Source: CAYZUC01 sp964481705
GTDB lineage: Bacteria > Bacillota > Clostridia > Lachnospirales > Lachnospiraceae
Length of the DNA: 64,000 nucleotides
Direction of reading: 5' to 3'
NCBI GenBank assembly: GCA_964481705.1
Contig: CAYZUC010000001.1
Location: forward strand, 1-64,000
Shown here: in pieces, positions 1 through 8,072 of the stretch
Numbering within the stretch: position 1 is the first letter of the stretch
Layout: each line of letters begins with the position of its first letter
Made by a program: the position numbers and the translations under genes
The notes under the pieces: generated by a model
The model's input: the letters and a program-made list of their open reading frames with translations, nothing else
Database searches by the model: none
Told to the model about the DNA's origin: nothing

Positions 1-92
1 ATAACACAAAATAAAGCTGCAACCACGCTGATCACGTATAAGGATTTCATTTTCATTACCTTTAATAAATTCATACGAATCAAATTTAACAT
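1..92 (-). CDS. ABC transporter permease, N-terminal fragment (runs off the window)
   Basis: Only the first 30 or so codons are inside the window. The start ATG (90-92) directly abuts the stop codon of the ATPase gene upstream and is preceded by a strong AAAGGAGGG ribosome binding site lying in the end of that gene. The visible peptide begins MLNLIRMNLLKVMKMKSLY and then turns hydrophobic, which fits the first membrane segment of an ABC-2-type permease. Position directly behind an ATPase of the bacitracin/lantibiotic-immunity type supports the call. Substrate unknown; the rest of the gene is outside the window. Confidence 0.6.
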   Translation of the reverse strand, partial: MLNLIRMNLLKVMKMKSLYVISVVAALFCV

Positions 93-1010
93 CTATTTTC
101 CCTCCTTTTGTCCGGATGTCGCTTTTAAGAAGAATTCCTGCAGCGTGTCTGACTTAATCTGTATGGATTGTATCAAGACGCCTTCCATGACCATCTTGGT
201 GTTAATCTCTGCACTACGGTCTACACAAGAGTAGGCCTCGATGGTCCTGGAATCTACCACTCGAAAATCGCGTATTCCCATACTCTCCAATACCACCTCT
301 GCGTGTGCAACATCTGTTGTAATGATTTCCACCTTTTCAGCACATTTTTCACGTAGTTCTTCTTCTGTAAGCTCCATCATCAGCTCTCCGGAGTTAATGA
401 TTCCGTATTTCGTAGCCACTCTGGACAGTTCATCCAAAATATGACTGGAGATGATAACAGTCATGTTCTTTGTCCTGTTAAGCTTCATCAAAAGCTCACG
501 AATCTCAATGATCCCTTGTGGGTCAAGACCATTGATGGGTTCGTCCAAAATCAACATGTCGGGTGATCCAATCAGTGCGATTCCAATTCCCAGTCGTTGT
601 TTCATACCCATGGAGAAATTCTTAACCTTTTTTCCTCCAACATCCCCCAGTCCTACCAGGTCCAAAAGATCATACACGGTTTCCTTCCGGTATACTCCCA
701 TAGCAACTGCCTGCAGGCGCATATTTTCAAATGCGGTCATACCCGGATAAAGTCCAGGATTCTCTATAAGATTACCTAATCTCATCTGGTTTTTCTGATC
801 TGTTTTCGTATTCTCGCCAAAGAGGTAGATATCTCCTGCTGTCGGATAAGCCATACCGGTAATCATCTTCATTAATGTTGTCTTTCCTGCACCGTTTCTG
901 CCAATCAATCCATAAATAGCACCCTTTTCCACGTGCATACATACATGATCCAAAACCTTTTGATTTTTGTATGCTTTTTGAAGCTGTTCTGTCCTTACTG
1001 CATATTCCAT
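93..1010 (-). CDS. ABC transporter ATP-binding protein (BcrA/lantibiotic-immunity-like)
   Basis: A 305-residue ATPase. Visible motifs: Walker A GRNGAGKTT near residue 38, signature FSMGMKQRLGIG, and Walker B LILDEPINGLDP followed by a switch histidine in IISSHIL. The C-terminal part after about residue 220 is the accessory region usual in the BcrA/CcmA-like group, whose members energise ABC-2 permeases that export peptides or antibiotics. The start at 1010 is chosen over an upstream GTG (1049) because it has AAAGGA nine bases upstream. It abuts a permease gene (1-92). It lies beyond the terminator at 1110-1166 and so is probably a separate transcription unit from the polysaccharide genes. Substrate cannot be told from sequence. 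Confidence 0.88.
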   Translation of the reverse strand: MEYAVRTEQLQKAYKNQKVLDHVCMHVEKGAIYGLIGRNGAGKTTLMKMITGMAYPTAGDIYLFGENTKTDQKNQMRLGNLIENPGLYPGMTAFENMRLQAVAMGVYRKETVYDLLDLVGLGDVGGKKVKNFSMGMKQRLGIGIALIGSPDMLILDEPINGLDPQGIIEIRELLMKLNRTKNMTVIISSHILDELSRVATKYGIINSGELMMELTEEELREKCAEKVEIITTDVAHAEVVLESMGIRDFRVVDSRTIEAYSCVDRSAEINTKMVMEGVLIQSIQIKSDTLQEFFLKATSGQKEGK

Positions 1011-1109
1011 TCGTTTGCCGTCCTTTCTTTGTTCCTTTCTGATATGCACTTATCATAAAACAACAGGATAAAGCAATCGCAAATAAAGTATAAAGAAATG
1101 GTAAAGAAA

Positions 1110-1166
1110 AACTACCATCCTCCTTACTCTCGAACTCTAATCCGAGAATAAGGAGAAATAGTAGTT
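1110..1166 (-). terminator. Rho-independent terminator closing the polysaccharide locus
   Basis: A long imperfect inverted repeat: left arm 1110-1132, right arm 1143-1166, with matching blocks AACTAC/GTAGTT, CTCCTTA/TAAGGAG and TCTCG/CGAGA, and a 10-nt loop. On the minus strand it is followed by a T-rich stretch (TTTTTCTTTACC). It lies just after the transaldolase stop at 1185, so it marks the end of the leftward transcript. The plus strand has no comparable T-run after the hairpin. Confidence 0.75.
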
Positions 1167-1184
1167 ATCGTATACAAAAACGTA

Positions 1185-1901
1185 TTATAGAATGGAAAAG
1201 CCAAGACTCTGTCCATCCCTTACAAACATTTGTACCGTTTCCAGTGAAAACTGTGTCAGATCCTTACCTAGATTCGGCAGCTTATGGAGAATATCATTGG
1301 TAACGGTAATGATATCAACACCGCACTGATCTGCCATAACGATATTGTAGACCTCGCGGCAGCTCGCCCACAGGCTTTCCGTCCCGGGCTTTTCCTTACA
1401 AATTGCAGCAGTCTCTTTCATAATTGCCATAGCGTCTTCTCCTGCATCCAGGATTCTTCCGGCGAAGACCGACACCACATTCCTGGTACCCGGCGCAAAA
1501 GCATCTACTGTCTCTCTTACCTGTTTAATCGTAAAGCAGGCTGTAACATTCAGCTGTAAACCTGCTTCCGACAGCTTCCGAATCAAAGGAATGCTCGTTT
1601 CTCCTTTGCTGTTGGTGATGGGAATCTTAACGTAGACATTCTCTCCTAGAGCAGCAATTACTTTTGCTTCTCTTTCCATCTTATCAAAATCATCTGCAAA
1701 TACCTCCAGCGAAAGTGGAAGATCTGGAATCTGACGGATCGCTTCCTTTGCAAATGTAACATAATCCTTTACTCCAGCTTTTTTCATCAAGGTCGGATTG
1801 GTGGTAAATCCCTTGACATAGCCCTTTTTATATTCTTCCTTCATTCCTTCGATATCTGCTCCATCTGCAAATACCTGAATTCTTAAGTCCTCAAATCTCA
1901 T
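1185..1901 (-). CDS. Transaldolase family protein (TalC/FSA-like)
   Basis: 238 residues with the compact TalC-type transaldolase fold: early VFADGADIEGM and TTNPTLMKK, then the Schiff-base lysine segment VYVKIPIT near residue 92, and FAGRILDAGED. Transaldolases move a dihydroxyacetone unit and can make sedoheptulose 7-phosphate from fructose 6-phosphate and erythrose 4-phosphate; short family members may instead be fructose-6-phosphate aldolases. It is the last gene before the terminator at 1110-1166 and sits 12 bases after a GmhA-like isomerase that uses sedoheptulose 7-phosphate, so I infer a dedicated precursor supply for heptose synthesis. Start supported by AGGGGG eight bases upstream. 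Confidence 0.87.
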   Translation of the reverse strand: MRFEDLRIQVFADGADIEGMKEEYKKGYVKGFTTNPTLMKKAGVKDYVTFAKEAIRQIPDLPLSLEVFADDFDKMEREAKVIAALGENVYVKIPITNSKGETSIPLIRKLSEAGLQLNVTACFTIKQVRETVDAFAPGTRNVVSVFAGRILDAGEDAMAIMKETAAICKEKPGTESLWASCREVYNIVMADQCGVDIITVTNDILHKLPNLGKDLTQFSLETVQMFVRDGQSLGFSIL

Positions 1902-1913
1902 ATTGGCTACCCC

Positions 1914-2480
1914 CTATTCATTGATTGCATTGACCATCAGGTGCCAGATAACGCCCTGCCAGCCTTCTGCATGTGGGGTAATACGTTTTTCACTTACGAC
2001 CGGAATTAAAACACAGGAATCAGATACCTGTTTGGCATATCCGCCGGTTCTCGATACGATGGAAATAACCTTTGCTTTTCTTTCCTTGGCAAGCTTGAGT
2101 GCATTGACGATATTTAAAGACGTCGTCTCTGAACCACCGCCTACCGACAGAACCATCACCGTATCCTTGTCGCAGATTCTGGATGTCTTCAGCCATTCTG
2201 TGAAGGTAGTCTCCCATCCTTCATCGTTTGTACGAGCAGTCAACTCTGATACATTATCCGTTGGTGCATACGTCTCAATTCCGCCGATCTTGCGAAAATC
2301 ATTGACAGCATGAGATGCGTTGGCCGCACTTCCGCCTACTCCCAGAATAAAGAGTCTTCCTCCTTGATCTCTGGTAGCCTTCAGGATATCGATTCCCTTA
2401 CCGATTTCTTCCCTGGAGACTGTTTCTACGATTTTCTGTGTTTCCTGTAAATACTGTGTTACATACTCTTCCTTGTTCAT
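1914..2480 (-). CDS. gmhA: Phosphoheptose isomerase (GmhA-like SIS-domain protein)
   Basis: 188 residues, a single SIS domain: FILGVGGSAANASHAVNDF (phosphosugar-binding serines), then VLSVGGGSETT and an acidic/histidine-containing C-terminus (TPHAEGWQG). GmhA converts sedoheptulose 7-phosphate to D-glycero-D-manno-heptose 7-phosphate. Family alone could also be another ketose-phosphate isomerase, but the neighbours (fused HddC-GmhB, HddA, transaldolase) fix the heptose role. Start set at 2480, where AGGAGG precedes by five bases, rather than at 2501. A small hairpin (2493-2508) lies just upstream of the ribosome binding site. Confidence 0.85.
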   Translation of the reverse strand: MNKEEYVTQYLQETQKIVETVSREEIGKGIDILKATRDQGGRLFILGVGGSAANASHAVNDFRKIGGIETYAPTDNVSELTARTNDEGWETTFTEWLKTSRICDKDTVMVLSVGGGSETTSLNIVNALKLAKERKAKVISIVSRTGGYAKQVSDSCVLIPVVSEKRITPHAEGWQGVIWHLMVNAINE

Positions 2481-2536
2481 TTTTCCTCCTTCGCAGTGCA
2501 ATCACTGCCCACTATCACCATTGAACAATAATACTC

Positions 2537-3811
2537 TCAGATGCTCTGAGAAAAGCTATATAAATCACCGATAATGAAATCCGGTTTATTATATTCCAAT
2601 TTACTGCATACATCACATTTCAGGCCGCCTATAAGGGCGGTTCTTGTCCCTGCTGACCTTCCACATAAGATATCGGTATAGGAATCTCCTATCATTACAG
2701 AGTGTTCCATATCAATCTGATACTTATCCACGACCAGATCAATCAATCCGGTCTTTGGCTTTCGACAAGCACATCCATCCTCAGAGCGGTGGGTACACAT
2801 CTCAACTTCCTCTATGTGTATTCCCTGTCTGGCAAGCTCTGTCACCATATAGGTATTGATATCGTAGAGACGCTCATAGGTTGTCTTTCCCTTTGCCGCC
2901 GCCGGCTGATTCGTAATAACAAAGATATAATAACCCTTTTCCTGTATCTTCTTCAAGCCTTCCAAGACATTTGGAAGAAAACGAAACTGCGATACGCATA
3001 AGGGAGAATCCAACTGCTCAATATCTTCGTTCCATACAATCTCATTTATTACACCATCCCGATCCAAAAAAACAGCCGGGTGGGATTCTATAAAACGATG
3101 CTTTACATACTCTGAGAATTCCTGCAAGGATTCTGGAGAGCCAATCTCATAAAAACGCTTTGTTACCACATCCGGAACTATTTCTCCAGATAACGATAAT
3201 TCATTCTGTATCTTGGCAACATCAAACTTTGTGTGTTCCGGATACTGAGAAAATACAGATTTCTCATACATACAAATCCCATAATCAATATACTCCATTT
3301 CCGGAGCCGGATTCCCCTTATCGTAGAGAACCAGTTTACCATCCTTCATCACAACATTGCTCTTATCAAAGCGATTCTGATTCTTTAAAAGTGTCATCAA
3401 GGCCTTTGCACCCTGCTTCTTACCATTCTCATAACGTAAGAGAAGCTCAGAGAAATTGATGTCCATGAAGGAATCCCCATACATCAGGATAAAATCATCC
3501 TCCAGCTTATCATAAGCCCTGCGGACCGCTCCTCCGGTTCCCAACAGCTCTTCCCCATCGTAGCAATAGGAAATCGTCACACCGAAGTCACTTCCATCTC
3601 CGAAATACTCCTCAATCATATCTGCCTTATAACCAATTAAAAACAGAAACCTTCGAAAGCCGTTCTTTTTCATCAACGAGAGCTGGTAGTAGAAAAAAGG
3701 CTTTCCCTGCACTTCTACCAGTGGTTTCGGACAATGTACCGTATATTCTTTCAGTCTAGTACCAAGGCCGCCCATCAACACGACAACCTGAGTATCCTCC
3801 GGTCTGATCAT
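2537..3811 (-). CDS. Fused heptose-1-phosphate guanylyltransferase (HddC) and heptose-bisphosphate phosphatase (GmhB)
   Basis: 424 residues in two parts. Residues 1 to about 235 are a sugar-nucleotidyltransferase: GGLGTRL near residue 14, PKPLV near 29 and MYGDSFMDI. Residues about 245-420 are a HAD-IIIA phosphatase: FLDRDGVINE with the two catalytic aspartates, VITNQP, a zinc motif of the C-x-H / C-x-C kind (CTHRSEDGCACRKPKTG) and MIGDSYTD. Together they would dephosphorylate heptose 1,7-bisphosphate at C7 and then attach GMP. In the Aneurinibacillus GDP-heptose pathway these are separate proteins; here they are one chain. The start ATG overlaps the HddA stop (ATGA). Guanylyl specificity is inferred from HddA next door. 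Confidence 0.85.
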   Translation of the reverse strand: MIRPEDTQVVVLMGGLGTRLKEYTVHCPKPLVEVQGKPFFYYQLSLMKKNGFRRFLFLIGYKADMIEEYFGDGSDFGVTISYCYDGEELLGTGGAVRRAYDKLEDDFILMYGDSFMDINFSELLLRYENGKKQGAKALMTLLKNQNRFDKSNVVMKDGKLVLYDKGNPAPEMEYIDYGICMYEKSVFSQYPEHTKFDVAKIQNELSLSGEIVPDVVTKRFYEIGSPESLQEFSEYVKHRFIESHPAVFLDRDGVINEIVWNEDIEQLDSPLCVSQFRFLPNVLEGLKKIQEKGYYIFVITNQPAAAKGKTTYERLYDINTYMVTELARQGIHIEEVEMCTHRSEDGCACRKPKTGLIDLVVDKYQIDMEHSVMIGDSYTDILCGRSAGTRTALIGGLKCDVCSKLEYNKPDFIIGDLYSFSQSI

Positions 3812-4782
3812 AAAATCTTTGCTCCTTCTTTCTCAAAGCGGAAGCGAACCTCAGACATCCCGGTCTGATGCATCGCTTCACGAAGCTTTACCTTATCATC
3901 TGCATAGAACATTAGGAATCCGCCGCCTCCGGCTCCAATCATTTTGCCACCAAGAGCACCATTCTTCATGGCAAGCTCATACCACTCATCAATCTGTGGA
4001 TTGCTCATACCGCCGGATCGCTGCTTCTTATATTTCCAATGTACATTCATGATATCAGCAAATTCTCGCAAGTCACCCTTTTCAAAGGCTTTCTTGCTCT
4101 GATAACCCAGATCCTTGACAAAATCCAGATTCTTCATCATATCATTGTCCTTCTTTTTACTCTTTTCATCCTGTTCTGCAAGAATACTGCCGGCAGATCT
4201 CGAAAAACCGGTAAAGTAAAGGATAAGATTGTCCTCCAGATTGTAAAAGGTCTCATTGGATATATTTAATGGATCTACCCAGACATACCCATCCTTGTGA
4301 AAGTTCATACAGGTAATTCCACCGTAAGAGGCAATATACTGATCCTGCTTGCCAATGGGCTGTTTCAGGCGATTCATCTCAATCTCACATGCTTCCTCTG
4401 CAAGAGTTCGTGTACTGACAATATTGCCATTCAAGGCATGCAATGCCTTTAACAATGCTGTTGTAAACGTACTGGAGGAGCCAAGTCCAGTTCCTGCCGG
4501 AATATCTGCCATAGAACAAATCTCAATGTTGTTGGACGGAAGTCCAACCATTTTTATCGCTTCTCTTATGATAGGATGTTTGATCTCATCAACCGTCTTT
4601 ACCTTTTCAAATTGCGAATACTTTAACAGGATTTCTTCTTCAAAGGTCTGATGAAGCGTAATATAGACATATTTATCGATAGCAGCCGAAATCAGGAATC
4701 CTTCTTTCTCTTGATAATAAGAGGGCAGATCGGTTCCACCACCTCCGAGTGATATTCTAAGCGGACTACGTGCAATAATCAT
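3808..4782 (-). CDS. hddA: D-glycero-alpha-D-manno-heptose 7-phosphate kinase (HddA-like GHMP kinase)
   Basis: 324 residues, GHMP kinase. N-terminus IIARSPLRISLGGGGTDLPSY is characteristic of the HddA/fucokinase-like branch; the ATP loop is PAGTGLGSSSTF near residue 95, and a C-terminal glycine-rich motif reads GKMIGAGGGGFLMFY. HddA phosphorylates C1 of heptose 7-phosphate to give the alpha-1,7-bisphosphate, committing it to GDP rather than ADP activation. Four-base ATGA overlap with the fused phosphatase/nucleotidyltransferase downstream implies coupled translation. Start has AGGAG seven bases upstream. Confidence 0.88.
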   Translation of the reverse strand: MIIARSPLRISLGGGGTDLPSYYQEKEGFLISAAIDKYVYITLHQTFEEEILLKYSQFEKVKTVDEIKHPIIREAIKMVGLPSNNIEICSMADIPAGTGLGSSSTFTTALLKALHALNGNIVSTRTLAEEACEIEMNRLKQPIGKQDQYIASYGGITCMNFHKDGYVWVDPLNISNETFYNLEDNLILYFTGFSRSAGSILAEQDEKSKKKDNDMMKNLDFVKDLGYQSKKAFEKGDLREFADIMNVHWKYKKQRSGGMSNPQIDEWYELAMKNGALGGKMIGAGGGGFLMFYADDKVKLREAMHQTGMSEVRFRFEKEGAKIL

Positions 4783-4793
4783 AGAAAACTCCT

Positions 4794-5753
4794 TTACTTT
4801 CTAACATCAAATACCCATTTATTAGCTTCCAGATACTCTACTGTCTTGATGATACCGTCCTGAATCGTTGCCTTTGGCTCCCATCCCAAAGAACGTACCT
4901 TCTTTGTATCCAGATAGATAAACGGATTATCTCCAATCCAGCCACGTTCCCCACCGGCATAGCTAAGTTCCGGTTTTAATCCCATATGACCGGTAATCCA
5001 GCCAACGGAATCGTTTACCTCACAATACTCATCAGTACCAAGATTATAGATATTAACCTTCTCCTTTGCATTTCGGACCACCGTGAGGATTGCCTCCAGA
5101 CAGTCCTTCACATACAGATAAGATTTCCTTTGCTTTCCATTTCCAAGGATATAAAGCTTCGTTGGGTCTTCTGTAAGCTTCCGATAAAAGTCGAAGACAT
5201 GACCATGTGTATAACGTTCTCCCAGAATTGATACAAATCTGAAAATATAAGCCGTGTAACCAAAACCTTCACAATAGGCAGCGATCAAACCCTCGCACGC
5301 CATTTTAGATGCTCCGTATAGAGATGTCTGAATTGGAAAGGGTGCATTTTCCGGAGTCGGTATCACCTCTGCTTCTCCATAAACGGAACCCGTAGAAGAA
5401 AAACCAATTCGTTTGATCCCGTTCGCACGCATAGCCTCTAATACATGATAAGTAGCAATCGTATTCTGCTCCAAATCCTTACCGGGATGTTCGGTTCCCA
5501 TTCTCACATCAGCATTCGCTGCAAAGTGGAATACAAACTCGCACCCCTTCATAGCCTTTGTCAAATCCTCCAGACTGCCGGTATCTCCCTCTACAAGAGT
5601 AAATCTGGGATTCTTTCCTGCGTCCTCTAGAAATTCTCTTCTTCCTGTCACAAAACTATCATAAACCACAACCTCATTCTCAGGTTCTGATAAAAGTCTG
5701 TCCACCATATTGGAACCGATAAATCCAGCTCCTCCCGTCACAAAATACTTCAT
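4794..5753 (-). CDS. NAD-dependent epimerase/dehydratase (extended SDR), probably acting on the heptose nucleotide
   Basis: 319 residues, extended short-chain dehydrogenase. N-terminal GGAGFIGSN Rossmann motif, FHFAANADVR, active-site SSTGSVYGE and YGASK (Tyr-x-x-x-Lys) near residues 145-150, and a substrate domain ending in the RSLGWEPKATIQDGI type tail common to UDP-glucose 4-epimerase-like enzymes. Exact reaction cannot be read from sequence. It lies 11 bases before hddA in the same operon, so I infer epimerisation or modification of GDP-heptose; a UDP-sugar 4-epimerase feeding the same glycan is the main alternative. Its stop overlaps by four bases the start of this gene's upstream neighbour's end (5750-5753). 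Confidence 0.75.
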   Translation of the reverse strand: MKYFVTGGAGFIGSNMVDRLLSEPENEVVVYDSFVTGRREFLEDAGKNPRFTLVEGDTGSLEDLTKAMKGCEFVFHFAANADVRMGTEHPGKDLEQNTIATYHVLEAMRANGIKRIGFSSTGSVYGEAEVIPTPENAPFPIQTSLYGASKMACEGLIAAYCEGFGYTAYIFRFVSILGERYTHGHVFDFYRKLTEDPTKLYILGNGKQRKSYLYVKDCLEAILTVVRNAKEKVNIYNLGTDEYCEVNDSVGWITGHMGLKPELSYAGGERGWIGDNPFIYLDTKKVRSLGWEPKATIQDGIIKTVEYLEANKWVFDVRK

Positions 5754-7270
5754 TTCTCCTTACCTCCGTCTTTTCTCATAACATTTATTATAACACGTCC
5801 CATATGGATTGTCATATGAAACACTGCAAACGGCACGACCTGCATCATAACGCGGTTGCCGGAATCGCCAATCCCAATTCGAAGCGTTGCTCCTCTTGCC
5901 CAGCATACGGCAATGGTAAATAGTATATAGCCAATCAGGAACAGACTGGGATAGGAAATCCTTCCCCCTTGAAACTTCCATTCGAGCGGAAGGATTAACA
6001 AATAAATCAAAAATATGAGTCCGAAATATCCCCATCCGTTCTGTAAAATAATATTTTGTCCAAAGCAGCTTAGATTTGTAAGAAAACGATTGGGATTCAA
6101 AACAAGAAGCCCCAAATTCCCCAACAATAATCCTGCAACAATCCAATACTCCAGATACTTCGTCAACAATAAGAATCGTCGATTTCGAATCCATAGTAAA
6201 TAAATTAACAGAACAAGTATCATAGCAATCATAACAACTGCTTTTTTTGCATCCAGAAAACTGTAGAGGGGGTGTATCCTCAGTCCAACAAAGAGTTTCA
6301 CATAATAGAGTAACTGAGTTATACTAATTGGTAATGCAACATAAAGTATTAATTCACGATTAGATATTTTCAGACAGGACAGACACAGCAGCAGTAAACA
6401 AGCCATTATGCCACCTTCCATACGCATCATGGAAAACATGGCCACCAATACTGCAATGGGAATCCACAGGGAATTGTCTCTTCCCTCCTCGCGCTCCATT
6501 TTCATTCCCAAATAGAAAATCAGGAACATAAAGTCCATAAAGTAGACATTCGCTAACACCCACTTTGATGTAATCAGAAAAGGAGTCGATGATAGCAAGA
6601 ATAAAGTTGCCACACATGCAATGACAAATCTCCTCCCATCCATTTTATCCTTACTTCCTTCTTGCTTTAATGTCTCATATATCGCCACAAAGAAAATCAG
6701 ACAGAAATTCATATTGAAAAAGTGTTGTATTCCAAAAGTCTGGTCAAAGCCAAAAAAGTATGGAAGACAATTAATCAATGCTGTTGTCTGTCCTACATCC
6801 GTGAGAAATACGTCATATGCAGACTTATAAAATCCTGATTTAACAATCGTCTCCGGATACAAGGAGTAGTAATATACCGTATCGTTTGACACACTTATGG
6901 ACAGCAGAGAAGATGTTGCGATACATGATGCTGCCACTGCTGCTCCCATGGAAATCAATAAGAACCTTACGGAAAACTCACGTTTTCTCTTTCGTGTAAG
7001 AGTTGCAAGAAGAACAAACAGCAAAACTAATACACTTATGATACGGATAAGATTGTAAGGAATCCCTATAACCAACAATGTGAATCCTGTCAATCCCCAC
7101 AAGGAAAGTCCGATGGGAAATGCCAGAAGCGCCTTCCAGATACGATTCTCTTTCATTACCAGGAATAAGAATAAATAACCCAGCAAAAACACACCAAGAA
7201 TCGTTAAAACCTGATGGAGGTAAAATCCTTTCGACATAGACTGCAACAGCAGGGAGATTTCATTACTCAT
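5750..7270 (-). CDS. Polytopic membrane protein, unknown; candidate polymerase or GT-C-like transferase
   Basis: 506 residues with roughly eleven to twelve hydrophobic segments and no soluble domain of size. An outward-facing loop after about residue 130 carries SNDTVYYYSLYPETIV, and a later loop reads MMRMEGG; acidic loop motifs and Arg-x-Glu-Gly turns occur in GT-C glycosyltransferases, but this is only a resemblance. Module A otherwise lacks a recognisable Wzy polymerase, so this protein could fill that role. Start set at 7270 (AGGAGG nine bases upstream) rather than 7303; it overlaps the end of the preceding gene by eight bases. No family name assigned. Confidence 0.6.
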   Translation of the reverse strand: MSNEISLLLQSMSKGFYLHQVLTILGVFLLGYLFLFLVMKENRIWKALLAFPIGLSLWGLTGFTLLVIGIPYNLIRIISVLVLLFVLLATLTRKRKREFSVRFLLISMGAAVAASCIATSSLLSISVSNDTVYYYSLYPETIVKSGFYKSAYDVFLTDVGQTTALINCLPYFFGFDQTFGIQHFFNMNFCLIFFVAIYETLKQEGSKDKMDGRRFVIACVATLFLLSSTPFLITSKWVLANVYFMDFMFLIFYLGMKMEREEGRDNSLWIPIAVLVAMFSMMRMEGGIMACLLLLCLSCLKISNRELILYVALPISITQLLYYVKLFVGLRIHPLYSFLDAKKAVVMIAMILVLLIYLLWIRNRRFLLLTKYLEYWIVAGLLLGNLGLLVLNPNRFLTNLSCFGQNIILQNGWGYFGLIFLIYLLILPLEWKFQGGRISYPSLFLIGYILFTIAVCWARGATLRIGIGDSGNRVMMQVVPFAVFHMTIHMGRVIINVMRKDGGKEK

Positions 7271-8072
7271 GAGAAACAACCTCCTCTCGATAGTATTCTT
7301 CACTCATCAGATAAAGATTCTCATCCTTATCCCATACTGCTACCAGAGCTTCAGAAGCAGCAATCCCCTTCAGATTCACCCACACCTCAGGATACTTTTG
7401 CTCTTCTTCTGCCAGAGAATAATAATACCATGAGTACCAGAAGTAGGAAGCCTGCTGGATATTCTCCTCATTGAGCAAAAAGGAATAACGCAAGAAATCA
7501 TTGCTGATACCAAGCGATACAAAATCACGCTCTCTGTCCGTTACTGCGATTCCGTCTATTGTTTTTAAGGCAGGGTCAAAGGTACTAGCTTTCGAAAACG
7601 CCTTGAAATAACGCGTGTAATTATTATCTACAAAGTAGCTCTCTGCAAAAGGGTTTCCCTCTTCCGTGTCCCTTCCATAAGAGCTGTACTCCGAATATAG
7701 CTTAACCTCCTCCGGAAGCAAAATCCTTTTATCTCGAATCAGCAGACGAATGAAATTATCCGGATAGATTTGATTCTCATACTGTTCCTGCTGATAGATG
7801 GTTTGCGAAGTAATTCTTGTCATTGGGTTTACGGTATTTAAGTTCTTTTGATTGTAATAGAGATTCAGCAAGAGAAAAGCACCGGCAAACAGAATAGGAA
7901 TCCACTTTTGAAAGCATACTCCACAGGTAGACAGTACTACAAGTAAAACTGCCAGAATACCGAAGATAACACATACCTTTGCAGATGAAATAAACAGCGC
8001 CATAAGAAACAGAATCAGAACCAGAAGGCGGAAGATAAGCATTATAAACTTTTCCCTACTAATTGTTTTCAT
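7263..8072 (-). CDS. Membrane-anchored protein of unknown function
   Basis: 269 residues. Two or three hydrophobic segments fill the first 85 residues; the rest is a soluble, tyrosine-rich domain predicted to be outside the cell, containing YSEYSSYGRDTEEGNP and SYFWYSWYYYSLAEEE. I do not recognise a family. It is translationally coupled both ways: its ATG (8070-8072) overlaps the flippase stop as ATGA, and its stop overlaps the start of the 506-residue polytopic protein. That tight pairing suggests the two unknown proteins work together in assembling the module A glycan. AAGGG lies six bases upstream of the chosen start. Confidence 0.6.
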   Translation of the reverse strand: MKTISREKFIMLIFRLLVLILFLMALFISSAKVCVIFGILAVLLVVLSTCGVCFQKWIPILFAGAFLLLNLYYNQKNLNTVNPMTRITSQTIYQQEQYENQIYPDNFIRLLIRDKRILLPEEVKLYSEYSSYGRDTEEGNPFAESYFVDNNYTRYFKAFSKASTFDPALKTIDGIAVTDRERDFVSLGISNDFLRYSFLLNEENIQQASYFWYSWYYYSLAEEEQKYPEVWVNLKGIAASEALVAVWDKDENLYLMSEEYYREEVVSHE

